Positions 13,854 to 22,670 of a DNA stretch of 64,000 nucleotides are shown one piece after another. The position numbers and the translations under genes are program-made. The DNA comes from Dyella nitratireducens (lineage in GTDB: Bacteria; Pseudomonadota; Gammaproteobacteria; Xanthomonadales; Rhodanobacteraceae), in assembly GCF_014642835.1 (NCBI RefSeq), contig NZ_BMJA01000007.1:1-64000 (forward strand). The letters are read 5' to 3'. Positions within the stretch are counted from its first letter, which is position 1, and each line of letters begins with the position of its first letter. The notes under the pieces were generated by a model. The model searched no databases. It was not told where the DNA came from and saw only the letters and a program-made list of their open reading frames with translations.

Positions 13854-15617
13854 TCATTCGCTGCCGAGTCGATACATCTGGCCGGGCAGATCCTTTTGCG
13901 GGATGACCACTTCAACCAGCACGGGTTTGTGCTTGATCCCCGCGATGCGGGGCAATGCGGCTTTCAGCTCGTCCACCGTTTCCACTCGAATGCCTTCCGC
14001 CCCGAAAGCTTTCGCCAGTGCGAGGTAATCCCAGTCGGGCAGGATGTCGAAGGTATCGAAGCGATGTTTCGGGCCAGGTTTGAACGCATCCATGTTCACG
14101 TACACCTGCTCGATGGCGTAGACCTTGTTACTCATTACGAAGATGACCGCGTTGAGCTTATGGCGGGCCAGCGTGGACAGCGATTGGCAGACCATCATGA
14201 AACCGCCATCGCCGGCTACCGTCCAGGCGCGTTTGCCACTGCCCAGTTGCGCACCGGATGCGGCACCGGTCTCGAAGCCGATGCATTGCCAAGCTGCCGA
14301 CGAAATGAAGCTGCCCTGCGATAGGCCGTAGCAGTTCGTGGCGACATACATCGCGGAACTGACGCCATAGGTCATCACGATGTCTTTCAGCAGGTTGTTG
14401 TCCTGCAGGAACTTCATCGTGTGCTCGAAGAAACGGTTGTAGGTAATGATTTGCGGCCTGTCTTTGTAAACCGGATCGGAATTGCCGGCCCAAGGCTGCG
14501 GATATTTCGGTTGTGGCGGTGCCTTGACCTTGATCGGATAGGCCTTGTCCGCCTTGAACTTCGCCAGCAGGGCTTCCATGAAATCCTGCATGGTGACGGC
14601 GCCGTATTTGAAATACCCGGCACGGACACCTGACGTATCGGCCAACACCATGTCGGCGTACTTGCTTTCGATGAAGGCAAGATAGTCGTCGGTAATGATG
14701 GTGCCCAGAGTCAATACGCAGTCGGAGGCATGGACCACGTCCTGCACGGATTCGATCGACGCAGCATCGGAGTAAGTACCGATGAACTTGTCGCCCTTCT
14801 CGTCCAGCACCGTCTTGCCGAGTGTCGTAGTGGTGTAGAGAAAGCCGCTGGCATCGATGATCTGCTTGAGCAAATCAGACAGACCAAAGCGCAGAATCTC
14901 CACACCGGCAAAGATCAATGGCTGCTTCGCCGCAGCGATCTGCGTCCAGGCCTGATCCACCGCGTTGCGAAGCGCCAGCTCCGGGCTCCGGGTAACACGC
15001 GGCTTGAGCGGTGTCTTCGGCGGACGTGGACAAGGCTGCCCCCAGACTTCCTTGTAGCAGGCGATATACACCGGGCGCTTATCCGTGATCGCATCGACCA
15101 GCAATTCATCGATCTGCTCGGCGGCGCCTACGTTGGTACTAAGCGTGATCGCCCTGACCGTCACGTTTTCATAGATCTTCCGGTCCGCATCAAGGTCGCC
15201 GGTGGAATGGTGGAACAGCACGTCATACATATCCGTGATATCGCGCATGTCGGCACCCGGCGTGGCGCTGATCACCACAATCGGGCTGCGCTCGACCCAC
15301 GCGCCGGCAATGGCATTGAGCGCGCTGTAAGTACTTACGCCGAACTGCAGCGAGACCGCTGCAAGGCCACGGGTGCGCGCGTAAGCATCGGCGGCGTAAG
15401 CGGCATCCAATTCGTTGATCGCGCCGATCGTTTTGATGCCGTCGAAATGCTCCAGCGCCTGGGTGAAGTGCTTCACGTAATCGCCAGGGATCTGGAATAC
15501 ATCGGTGACATTCAGCTGTTTGAGCCGAGTCAGCAGGTAGTCGGCAACGGTGAACTCGGTAGCCGCTGGCGATCCTGAATCGATGAGTGATTTCTTCGAG
15601 ATGCTGCTGCGTGTCAT
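13854..15617 (-). CDS. thiamine-diphosphate 2-oxoacid decarboxylase (indolepyruvate/pyruvate decarboxylase-like)
   Basis: This is a 587-residue protein. The N-terminal PYR domain has the activating glutamate in AINELDAAYAADAYAR (E69) and the adjacent histidines of FHHSTGD (136-137) found in pyruvate and indolepyruvate decarboxylases. The C-terminal PP domain has GDGGFMMVC...SNKVYAIEQ, the GDG-to-N thiamine-diphosphate motif. Such enzymes convert 2-oxo acids to aldehydes. GGGAG lies before the ATG. It is transcribed just ahead of the amine oxidase, so the pair could run amino acid to 2-oxo acid to aldehyde. The substrate range cannot be read from sequence. Confidence 0.82.
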   Translation of the reverse strand: MTRSSISKKSLIDSGSPAATEFTVADYLLTRLKQLNVTDVFQIPGDYVKHFTQALEHFDGIKTIGAINELDAAYAADAYARTRGLAAVSLQFGVSTYSALNAIAGAWVERSPIVVISATPGADMRDITDMYDVLFHHSTGDLDADRKIYENVTVRAITLSTNVGAAEQIDELLVDAITDKRPVYIACYKEVWGQPCPRPPKTPLKPRVTRSPELALRNAVDQAWTQIAAAKQPLIFAGVEILRFGLSDLLKQIIDASGFLYTTTTLGKTVLDEKGDKFIGTYSDAASIESVQDVVHASDCVLTLGTIITDDYLAFIESKYADMVLADTSGVRAGYFKYGAVTMQDFMEALLAKFKADKAYPIKVKAPPQPKYPQPWAGNSDPVYKDRPQIITYNRFFEHTMKFLQDNNLLKDIVMTYGVSSAMYVATNCYGLSQGSFISSAAWQCIGFETGAASGAQLGSGKRAWTVAGDGGFMMVCQSLSTLARHKLNAVIFVMSNKVYAIEQVYVNMDAFKPGPKHRFDTFDILPDWDYLALAKAFGAEGIRVETVDELKAALPRIAGIKHKPVLVEVVIPQKDLPGQMYRLGSE

Positions 15618-16305
15618 GGCGACTCCCCTGGCCAGTCCATACCGCCTTCACCAAAATCGAGTACGTTGAAAGCCATCGCGTTCCGCCCTTCAATGAGCAG
15701 GCTTTCTTCGGAAACGATCTGCTAGCTATATCTGCCGCACTTCCGATGTAGAACCGAGCCAAACATCACGAGTGGGATGAACACCCCAGACTTCCGCATA
15801 GATGCAAAAAGCCACGTCCAAGGCATAACTTGATCGCCGTGCGGCGATCACGCATAGAACCAAGGCACGCGTGGAAAATCTCTAAGACGAAAAACGCATC
15901 TTTCTGCGCTGCATAAATCCCTGCCCCTGTTTCCTGTGAAAACCCCGATCACCCGTAACATTGCGAAAACGAGCGGGCGAAGTGTGCGATTGGAGATGTG
16001 ACGATCATGTCTTTTCCAAGTTATCCCTGTGATAACGCCCAACCCCACGCTGCCACTAGGCAAATGCGCTGGCCGACTGCTTAAACGTGCGCGAATAGAA
16101 ATGAATCAAACGGGGTTGGGTAATGCGCAGACGGAAGCAGTCGATGCTCAGCAATTATGAAGGTAATCGCCACAAAGCATTCGACGCGGAGACATCGTGC
16201 GCGGCCATATCGATTGAACAGCTGGGACGGAGGCTGATGTATCCCGCTTTTTTTACTCATTCCGCCTAAGGCTCAGGTTCGCGTCAATACTGTTTCAGAG
16301 CGAGT
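15618..16305. other. intergenic region, promoter side of the decarboxylase operon
   Basis: About 690 bp with no supported gene. Short frames on either strand lack ribosome sites and coding character. The promoter of the decarboxylase/oxidase pair should lie in 15618-15800. AT-rich patches occur near 15720-15760. Confidence 0.4.
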
Positions 16306-16436
16306 CGTCATTCCGGCGAACGCCGGAATCCATGCTTCGTGCTGGCGATGGATGATTCGCTTCGCTCACCCCTCCGGGGCCGTCCTTCGGACGTTCTCCG
16401 CGCTTCGCGCTACGTCCGGCGTTCGCCGGAATGACG
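16306..16436. repeat. composite CATTCCGGCGAA-type repeat with inner module
   Basis: Outer arms CGTCATTCCGGCGAACGCCGG and complement enclose a module with CTTCGCTCACCCCTCCGGGG and CCGTCCTTCGGACG palindromes. Near-identical copies are at 33363-33493 and, inverted and partial, at 9343-9437. The upstream flank TTTCAGAGCGAGT is shared with the copy at 27914. Confidence 0.85.
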
Positions 16437-16759
16437 GTGAGGTACTACGAAACTTTCCAGGGCAGCAGTGTGCCTTCGCCGGAATGACGTCGAGACAAGA
16501 CTGACTTTTTCTCTGTGAATGGCACTTCAGAGTTCAAAAACGTGGGAATACCTCAGGGACAGGGTGGTTAAACGGTTCAATGACCTCCATCCCGACTTCC
16601 ATAATCTCGTTCGCCTCAGTAACTCAGTCCGGCAGACGGAAAAGAGAAAGGTGCACAAGCCCGGGCTTGCCACTAAACATCGGATAATTTCTAATACCGT
16701 CCACCGGCTCGTTCGGTCGCCAGGACGCCACCGCGGCGCGGCGTCAATAAGGGATACCC

Positions 16760-16882
16760 ATGTTCAGGATGAGCAGCATGTTCAAGTGGTTGGGTGTGGC
16801 CGCAAAGGCCGCGCTGTTGGCTCATGCGCAATCGGCGCCGTCCTGCTTCAGGTTATCGGGCAACCCCCATTTCGCCAAATAG
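16760..16882 (+). CDS. possible 40-residue peptide
   Basis: An ATG six bases after AAGGGA opens MFRMSSMFKWLGVAAKAALL followed by AHAQSAPSCF and 12 more residues. The N-terminus looks like a short hydrophobic helix or signal. No homologue is recognised. The frame is short enough to be chance, and I list it only because the ribosome site and the hydrophobic start agree. Confidence 0.22.
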   Translation: MFRMSSMFKWLGVAAKAALLAHAQSAPSCFRLSGNPHFAK

Positions 16883-16955
16883 CGACGAATGACACGCTCT
16901 TCTAAGGCGTTAGGCTGGTGCGCCTCATCATCAGCCATATCAAATGGAGTTCGTT

Positions 16956-17216
16956 ATGCATAAAGCAGTCTTGGCACTCGCTGTAGCATTCCTCTCTGTC
17001 TCTGCCATGGCATTCAGCCAGTCCACCGACAAGGCGCCAACCAGCAAGGCAACCGATCAACTGGCGTGTGGCGGTCCGATGTGCTGCGACACCGATCCTC
17101 GTTGCTGGGATGCCCCAGGTGCTTGCAAGTGCATGGAAATGAAAGTCGATGCAGACAAATTGTCTGTCATGACAGCATCGGTGATCAAGAAGAACGCCGA
17201 AGTAACGCTAAGCTGA
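16956..17216 (+). CDS. small secreted cysteine-rich protein
   Basis: This 86-residue protein starts at 16956 after GGAG at seven bases. Residues 1-22 form a signal peptide (ending MAFSQ). The mature part holds six cysteines in a compact block: CGGPMCC, PRCW and CKCME within residues about 39-60. This suggests disulfides or metal binding in the periplasm. The gene ends at a strong terminator (17238-17262), so it is probably a single-gene unit. I do not recognise the family, and the function is open. Confidence 0.65.
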   Translation: MHKAVLALAVAFLSVSAMAFSQSTDKAPTSKATDQLACGGPMCCDTDPRCWDAPGACKCMEMKVDADKLSVMTASVIKKNAEVTLS

Positions 17217-17237
17217 CGGTTGGATTATCGGCTTAGG

Positions 17238-17262
17238 AAGGGGCCTTCGGGCCCCTTTTTGT
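17238..17262 (+). terminator. rho-independent terminator
   Basis: GGGGCC/GGCCCC stem with a TTCG loop followed by five T residues, 20 bp after the secreted-protein stop. Confidence 0.92.
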
Positions 17263-17591
17263 TTGGCAGTCAATCAACATGGCGATCACAAATCAGTGAC
17301 CACTATGAACGTGCAGCATGAAAATATCGTGCGCAACCATACTTATTAACGTAGCAATCTTCTCGTTCAACAACATCGCTTTGCTGCAGCACGCAGCATT
17401 CCACTCCATCAAGCATTGATGACGACATCTTCACTTTCGTGCAGCGAACGTGCAGAACGATTACCCATTGCTGACCAAGCGAACTGGAGTTTGCGATTCT
17501 CTTCACGGCAACCGGTCGTATATTTCGGGCCGTTGCGGGTTTTTCATTTATCTCCAAGAAACTCTTCACACAGCGATAGGGCAGCTGCGAC
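17263..17591. other. intergenic region, no gene seen
   Basis: About 330 bp. A minus-strand frame crosses it but runs antisense into the next gene and has no ribosome site. The promoter for the gene at 17592 should lie here. Confidence 0.4.
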
Positions 17592-18377
17592 ATGGCTTTT
17601 GTTACTCCCACGAGTTTTATCGCACCAAATGATGCCGCCCCGATGCTCGCCCAACCGTCTCGGATCAGCATACTGGCTGGCAATTCCAGGCTTGATATCG
17701 GCGATGACGGTGCGGTCAAAATTGAAGCGCAAATGCAGGCATTTCAGGCTGGCCTGATTCATGCGGACGACATTCGTCGCCAAACCGGAGACTTGCCACC
17801 GATATCCATAGCGTTCGATCACAAAGGAGTCTTTCGTCGCCAGTTCCTGCGCGATGGACTTAGCAACAGCCAAAAACGCAACCCCCGGCTCTGCCATCTG
17901 CGCACGGAGATCATCGACACCTTTGGTCCTTTGGCTGACGAACTAAGCATTCCGAACGAACATATTCTGGCGATTCACGAAGACTCCGCGCGAACACATG
18001 CGGAGCATTTACTCAGCACGATGTCCATGTCTGCGGAAGTGCGGCATCGGATGGTCGCCGCGACATCTGAGCGCCCCACCTGTGCCGCCAGCAGCAGTTC
18101 GAAGATCACGTGCGCTGCCATTACCAGTGAATATTTCTGCAAAGCAGTCGATGCCGGGTACTCGTCTTCGACCACGCCAGCCTTGCTCGAAGTCTTTTTC
18201 GAAGCATCGCCATGGTCGGAGGTGCTGGCTTATGTCCGTGGCCTGCAGCTGACCCATGCGTTAGGGATGCGCTTTGGCATACGCCTGAATTTGGTGACGC
18301 CGACAGGCGCAGTGCAGAAAGGCGAGATCGTTTATGCCGAACCCGAAACGCAGCTTTCGTCCGAGCTGGTCGCCTGA
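17592..18377 (+). CDS. hypothetical protein paired with a cysteine desulfurase
   Basis: This 261-residue soluble protein starts nine bases after AGGG. The middle is helical with an acidic stretch (NEHILAIHEDSARTHAEHLL), followed by a Ser/Thr/Cys-rich section (SERPTCAASSSSKITC). The C-terminal strand-rich part ends GIRLNLVTPTGAVQKGEIVYAE. No family is recognised and no signal peptide or membrane segment is present. It ends seven bases before the desulfurase start, so the two are very likely co-transcribed and may form a dedicated sulfur-transfer pair. That link rests on position only. Confidence 0.5.
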   Translation: MAFVTPTSFIAPNDAAPMLAQPSRISILAGNSRLDIGDDGAVKIEAQMQAFQAGLIHADDIRRQTGDLPPISIAFDHKGVFRRQFLRDGLSNSQKRNPRLCHLRTEIIDTFGPLADELSIPNEHILAIHEDSARTHAEHLLSTMSMSAEVRHRMVAATSERPTCAASSSSKITCAAITSEYFCKAVDAGYSSSTTPALLEVFFEASPWSEVLAYVRGLQLTHALGMRFGIRLNLVTPTGAVQKGEIVYAEPETQLSSELVA

Positions 18378-18384
18378 AGGGCGC

Positions 18385-19560
18385 ATGGGCATGCAAGCAT
18401 CGGCGCGCCGCATTTACCTGGATCACAACGCTACCACGCCGCTCGATCCGCGAGTGCTCGATGCCATGCTGCCGTTTTTTACGAAGGACTTTGGCAACGC
18501 TGCCAGCACGAGCCATCCATTCGGATGGCAGGCGCGCAGCGCCGTGGAAGAAGCCAGGGTTGGCATCGCGCAAGCCATTCATGCTGCGCCGGATCATGAG
18601 ATCGTGTTTACGTCGGGCGCTACCGAATCGATCAACCTGGCCTTGAAGGGCCTGCAACCGGAGCACGGCAAGAACCATGTGGTAACGAGCCAGATCGAGC
18701 ACAAAGCCGTGCTGGATAGCTGCTGGTACCTCGAACAGAACGGCGTCAATGTCACCTATGTTGGCGTGGACGAAGCCGGGCGAGTGGATCTGGACCAGCT
18801 TGCTTCGGCCATCAATGACCGAACCTATCTGGTGTCGATCATGCTGGCCAATAACGAAACCGGCATCGTGCAGGATATGGCGGCGATAGCTGGCCTTTGC
18901 CTCGCCAAAGGCGTGGTGCTTCATACCGACGCAACCCAGGCGTTGGGCAAGATCGACGTCGATATGAACGGGCTGGATATCGGCTTGGCGTCTTTCAGCG
19001 GCCACAAGCTCTATGGTCCCAAGGGTGTGGGTGCCCTGTATGTTCGCGGCGATCTGCTTCATCGCATGCAACCGCAGTTGCATGGTGGCGGGCATGAGAA
19101 CGGCTTGCGCTCCGGAACACTAAATGTGCCCGGCATCGTGGGCTTTGCGGCAGCGCTCAACCTTTGCATCCAGGCACAGCCCTCGGAAAGCCTGCGCATG
19201 GCGTCACTGCGCAAGCAATTGCACGAGGCGGTCACCTCGCAACTGACAAGCGTGCGTTTGAATGGCGATCTCCGCCATGCCCTGCCCGGCACGCTGAATC
19301 TCTCCTTCGCGCAGACCGACGCCGATTCCATCCTGCTTGAGATGCCGGATATTGCCTTATCATCCGGTTCGGCATGCACATCGGCCAAGGTCGAACCGTC
19401 CCACGTATTGAAAGCGATGGGCGTCAGCGATGAACTGGCCAGGGCGAGCATCCGGTTCGGCATTGGCCGGTTCAATACGGAAGAAGAGATCGCTTACGCC
19501 GCAAGGCGCTGCATCGAAGCGGTAAAGCGGCTTCGTGCCATGTCGCCGCTCACCGTGTAA
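18385..19560 (+). CDS. cysteine desulfurase, NifS/IscS class
   Basis: This is a 391-residue pyridoxal-phosphate enzyme. The start at 18385 follows AAGGG, and the shorter form gives the usual RRIYLDHNATTPLDP opening. Key parts are SGATESINLAL, the His in QIEHKAVLDS, NNETG, HTDATQALGK, the PLP lysine in SFSGHKLYGPKG, and the sulfur-carrying cysteine loop SSGSACTSA, followed by EPSHVLKAMG. It turns cysteine into alanine plus protein-bound persulfide. The gene lacks the usual isc or suf neighbours and instead follows a gene of unknown function, so it may serve a special thiolation or cluster pathway. Confidence 0.88.
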   Translation: MGMQASARRIYLDHNATTPLDPRVLDAMLPFFTKDFGNAASTSHPFGWQARSAVEEARVGIAQAIHAAPDHEIVFTSGATESINLALKGLQPEHGKNHVVTSQIEHKAVLDSCWYLEQNGVNVTYVGVDEAGRVDLDQLASAINDRTYLVSIMLANNETGIVQDMAAIAGLCLAKGVVLHTDATQALGKIDVDMNGLDIGLASFSGHKLYGPKGVGALYVRGDLLHRMQPQLHGGGHENGLRSGTLNVPGIVGFAAALNLCIQAQPSESLRMASLRKQLHEAVTSQLTSVRLNGDLRHALPGTLNLSFAQTDADSILLEMPDIALSSGSACTSAKVEPSHVLKAMGVSDELARASIRFGIGRFNTEEEIAYAARRCIEAVKRLRAMSPLTV

Positions 19561-19567
19561 CAACCGG

Positions 19568-20104
19568 CTAGCTGCGTACCTCGCAATGAATCTGCATGGC
19601 TTCCGTCACGTTGCCATGAATGATGAAGCCCGCTGCCTCCAGCGCCGACCATGCGAGCGCCAGTTCGCGATGATATGCACGCCTGATTCGCTTAATAAGC
19701 CAAAGCGGCGTAAAGACACCGAAGGGAAGCAACGTCAAAGCGCTGCCGTCATACGCGATGCTCACGTCGATACAGTCACCCGATCGATCATGCCCATTGG
19801 GTGAGAAAATCGCCCTGCTTTCGCTGGAACGATGGAGATAGACGATACAGAACACGGTCATGCCGACGACACGAGCGAGACGATGGGCGATACGAATAAC
19901 ACTGCCGCGCGATTCATAACCTCGCGTCAGCACCAGCGTTAGGCCATAAGCAGAGAGCACGGCCTGCGCCGATTCAAGGCGACGGCAGGCGTCGCTTGAT
20001 AGGAGCACTTTGTCGTAAGGCCATCGCGGCTTGACCAGAAAGGAAATGGAAGTCGATGATCGATCCAGTACTTTCACAGTCGATGGTCTCGGCAGGTATG
20101 CCAA
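19568..20104 (-). CDS. VanX/M15-like D-Ala-D-Ala dipeptidase homologue, possibly degenerate
   Basis: This is a 178-residue protein. The order of elements follows M15D dipeptidases: YDKVLLSSDACRRLESAQ, GLTLVLTRGYESR in place of DGYRP, then SPNGHDRSGDCIDVSIAYDG resembling SxHxxGxAxDLTLxDxxG, and a final MQIHCEV in place of EWWHFxx. The first zinc motif has one extra residue between His and Asp, and the catalytic EWWH is not intact, so activity is doubtful. Only a TTG start is available, just after the upstream stop codon, which implies coupling. It faces the desulfurase convergently, and the two stop codons are only a few bases apart. Confidence 0.45.
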   Translation of the reverse strand: MAYLPRPSTVKVLDRSSTSISFLVKPRWPYDKVLLSSDACRRLESAQAVLSAYGLTLVLTRGYESRGSVIRIAHRLARVVGMTVFCIVYLHRSSESRAIFSPNGHDRSGDCIDVSIAYDGSALTLLPFGVFTPLWLIKRIRRAYHRELALAWSALEAAGFIIHGNVTEAMQIHCEVRS

Positions 20105-20107
20105 GCA

Positions 20108-20350
20108 TCATGTTTTGGCAATGGTATGAAATGGCTCCGGCGGCGGCGTGCCATCGGCCGGCAGCGCGCTGATCGCCATGTCCCGTACAGCACGCGCAAG
20201 TATCACGCCTCTTACGAACGCATCTTTGGCCGGGCCGGGATTGTCCGGTGACTGGACCGAGGCGAGAAAGAAAGTGTCGTAGAGGCCCTGCAATTTCTCG
20301 GCGTACGCATCACGGATGATGTCGGCGTCGGCCTTGGATGGATTCGGCAT
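20108..20350 (-). CDS. small hypothetical protein
   Basis: This 80-residue protein starts eight bases after AGGGAA. It is helical (ADADIIRDAYAEKLQGLYDT, then DAFVRGVILARAVRDMAISAL) with a proline-rich end. Its stop lies three bases before the start of the VanX-like gene, so they form one operon. I do not recognise a family. It could be a partner or small regulator of that protein, but only position suggests it. Confidence 0.5.
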   Translation of the reverse strand: MPNPSKADADIIRDAYAEKLQGLYDTFFLASVQSPDNPGPAKDAFVRGVILARAVRDMAISALPADGTPPPEPFHTIAKT

Positions 20351-20499
20351 AACGTGTTCCCTGTCGTCAATAAGGCTTGGAAGTTATACATCAGCCGATG
20401 TGTCTTCGGTACCTGTAGGCAAACCATCGTACGGACTCGCCCAACCAATCACGCAAGAAATGTGGAGATTAGGGTTTGTATTCTCAGCATTTGTTCGCA

Positions 20500-21003
20500 C
20501 TACATGCCCATGGTTAAACGCCTTGCATCTTTGAGTAGCAGAATGAGTTGCTGCTCACGCACCGGGGTTGGCTCAAAACCGAACTTCCGATAGAAGGTCT
20601 CGGCTTCGGTGTCGATCGGGTGGGTCAATAGCGCCCGGATACCGGCCTGCTCAGCGATGTTGAGTGTGCGGCGAATCGCATCCTGCAACATGCCTATTCC
20701 AAGACCACGCCCCTTATAAGCGATATCCACCGCAAGCCGAGCCAAGATGACGACTGGTATCGGGTAGCGTCCCATACCGCGCCGAACCCGCTCAGGTGCT
20801 TCGAGCGTGTCAATCTGACCTACAGCCAAGCTGAAATACCCCGCGACACGACGTCCGTCGCAAACGACGAACGTTCTTGCCGAACCGCTAGTTTGAGCTT
20901 GACGCGCGTAACGCTGGAGCCAATCGTTGAGAGCCTGTTTTCCACAATCAAATTCGTCCAGAAGATGGTCCGCATCCAGAGGAAGCGGGGCTAACACGCT
21001 CAT
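20500..21003 (-). CDS. GNAT acetyltransferase toxin, TacT type
   Basis: This 167-residue acetyltransferase starts at 21003 and overlaps the antitoxin stop (ATGA). The sequence has the TacT layout: an N-terminal FDCGKQALNDWLQRYARQAQ, the core strand AGYFSLAVGQ, acetyl-CoA loop AYKGRGLGIGML, and C-terminal FYRKFGFEPT with the tyrosine of the family. These toxins acetylate the aminoacyl group of charged tRNAs and stop translation. The preceding DUF1778 antitoxin completes a type II pair. The conserved motifs look intact. Confidence 0.88.
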   Translation of the reverse strand: MSVLAPLPLDADHLLDEFDCGKQALNDWLQRYARQAQTSGSARTFVVCDGRRVAGYFSLAVGQIDTLEAPERVRRGMGRYPIPVVILARLAVDIAYKGRGLGIGMLQDAIRRTLNIAEQAGIRALLTHPIDTEAETFYRKFGFEPTPVREQQLILLLKDARRLTMGM

Positions 21004-21287
21004 TCTTTGACCCACGGCGGGCGTCGGGAAAACAAATCGGCCAGGCCAGAGTTGTCTCTTTCCGGCCGGTCCAACATATCCAGCAATGCTTGGTGCTGGC
21101 TGCCCGAAACCAGGAACAACCGCTGGTCGAGCAAGGTCTGCTCCGCTGCCTGACAGGCGGCATCAAGAATGAAATCCGTCAGCGACTTATGGGCCACGTC
21201 CGCGGCACGGCGCAAAACGACCTCTTGTTCCGGGGTCGCTCGCAGACCAAGGCGTGCACTACGCGCATTGGGGTTAGGGAGCGGCAT
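21000..21287 (-). CDS. DUF1778 antitoxin, TacA type
   Basis: This 95-residue protein starts at 21287 after AGGAGG at six bases. It has a ribbon-helix-helix N-terminus (RSARLGLRATPEQEVVLRRA, then KSLTDFILDAACQAAEQTL), followed by the toxin-binding tail (HQALLDMLDRPERDN). TacA proteins neutralise the acetyltransferase and repress the operon by binding palindromes. A perfect 14-bp palindrome lies 47 bp upstream (21334-21347). Confidence 0.88.
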   Translation of the reverse strand: MPLPNPNARSARLGLRATPEQEVVLRRAADVAHKSLTDFILDAACQAAEQTLLDQRLFLVSGSQHQALLDMLDRPERDNSGLADLFSRRPPWVKE

Positions 21288-21333
21288 GGTGAGCCTCCTA
21301 TTCAGACATACAATAGACATCATGTTAGTACAA

Positions 21334-21347
21334 ATGACGTACGTCAT
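21334..21347 (-). promoter_or_regulatory. probable antitoxin operator
   Basis: ATGACGTACGTCAT is a perfect 14-bp palindrome in the promoter region of the TacA/TacT-type operon. Ribbon-helix-helix antitoxins bind such sites; that this one does is inferred. Confidence 0.6.
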
Positions 21348-21553
21348 CCACATCTCACGATTTGTGGATTTAAAGGACATCGTCGTGCGCCATGGCTAGC
21401 TCGACATGCGTTACGCGGAAACCGATCTCCAATCAAACGGAATTCTTGCTCGATGCTCCGCGCTGCCAGCGCCAGCCTTGTAATCGAACACAGCCTCAAC
21501 AAAGGTAGGTGGATGATCTTTCACCTCCCCCCATCAACCATAAGGATGCTTGT

Positions 21554-22585
21554 ATGGAATATCGACGTCTTGGCGCATCAGGCTTCAAAGTGCCGGTGCT
21601 GAGTTTTGGAACCGGCACGTTCGGCGGCAAGGGCGAGTTCTTCGGCGCGTGGGGCAATACCGACGTGGCGGAAGCGCGCAAGCTGGTGGATATCTGCCTG
21701 GATGCGGGCGTCAGCATGTTCGACACCGCGGACATCTATTCCCGCGGCGCGGCCGAATCGATCCTGGGCGAAGCCATCAAAGGCCGTCGCGACAAGGTGC
21801 TGATTTCCACCAAGGCCACCTTCCGTTTCGATGACGAACCCAACAACGTGGGCTCGTCGCGCTACCACTTGATCAACGCAATCGATGAAGCGCTCAAGCG
21901 ATTGGGCACCGATTACATCGACCTGTTCCAGTTGCATGGCTTCGATGCGATGACACCGGTGGAAGAAACGTTGTCCGTGCTGGATGACCTGGTTCGCGCG
22001 GGCAAGATCCGTTACCTGGGCGTATCGAATTTCTCCGGCTGGCACGTCATGAAATCGCTGGCGGTGGCCGATCGCTACGGTTACTCGCGCTATGTCGCCA
22101 ACCAGACCTACTACTCGCTGGTCGGGCGCGATTACGAATGGGAGCTGATGCCGCTGGCCCTGGATCAAGGCCTTGGCGCGGTGGTGTGGAGCCCGCTCGG
22201 CTGGGGCCGCCTTACCGGCAAGATCCGCCGGGGCCAGCCGCTGCCGGCGACCAGCCGCTTGCACAAGACGGCGGACATGGGCCCGCAGATCGACGACGAA
22301 TACCTCTATCGCGTGGTCGACGCGCTCGACGACGTCGCCAAGGAAACCGGCAAAAGCATCCCGCAAATCGCGCTGAACTGGCTGCTGCAACGGCCTACCG
22401 TGTCCACCGTGGTGATCGGTGCACGCAATGAAGAGCAACTGCGGCAGAATCTGGATGCCATCGGCTGGAATCTCTCGCCGGAGCAGATGGCGAAGCTCGA
22501 CAAGGCCAGTGAGGTGACGCCGGCTTATCCGTATTGGCATCAGCGTGGGTTTGGGGAGCGGAATCCGGCGCCGGTTCCGGTTTGA
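21554..22585 (+). CDS. aldo-keto reductase
   Basis: This is a 343-residue (beta/alpha)8 NADPH-dependent oxidoreductase. The ATG at 21554 follows AAGGA. The catalytic tetrad is visible as DTADIYSRG (Asp, Tyr), ISTKATF (Lys) and DLFQLHGFD (His). The cofactor segment lies at SPLGWGRLTGK and VVIGARNEEQL near the C-terminus. It resembles the plant-type and YajO-like AKR group, which reduces aldehydes and ketones. It stands alone; the 3' side is filled by palindromic repeats. Confidence 0.88.
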   Translation: MEYRRLGASGFKVPVLSFGTGTFGGKGEFFGAWGNTDVAEARKLVDICLDAGVSMFDTADIYSRGAAESILGEAIKGRRDKVLISTKATFRFDDEPNNVGSSRYHLINAIDEALKRLGTDYIDLFQLHGFDAMTPVEETLSVLDDLVRAGKIRYLGVSNFSGWHVMKSLAVADRYGYSRYVANQTYYSLVGRDYEWELMPLALDQGLGAVVWSPLGWGRLTGKIRRGQPLPATSRLHKTADMGPQIDDEYLYRVVDALDDVAKETGKSIPQIALNWLLQRPTVSTVVIGARNEEQLRQNLDAIGWNLSPEQMAKLDKASEVTPAYPYWHQRGFGERNPAPVPV

Positions 22586-22605
22586 GAGGATCGCTCTGCA
22601 TATTC

Positions 22606-22629
22606 CCCTCTCCTCATTTGAGGAGAGGG
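22606..22629 (+). terminator. CCCTCTCC-type hairpin after the aldo-keto reductase
   Basis: CCCTCTCCTC/GAGGAGAGGG pairs around ATTT. This hairpin type also follows the alanine dehydrogenase gene (33160-33182) and probably acts as a terminator. Confidence 0.6.
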
Positions 22630-22670
22630 TGAGGGGGCGAATCTTGCAGCACAGCTATCACGTGCCCAGT

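Noticed and set aside
16519-16905. 128-residue plus-strand frame
   Set aside because: No ribosome site, mixed composition and no domain; the start overlaps repeat-flanking sequence.
17592-19560. DNA phosphorothioation (dnd) locus
   Set aside because: A cysteine desulfurase alone is not enough; dndB-E genes are absent and the partner does not resemble them.
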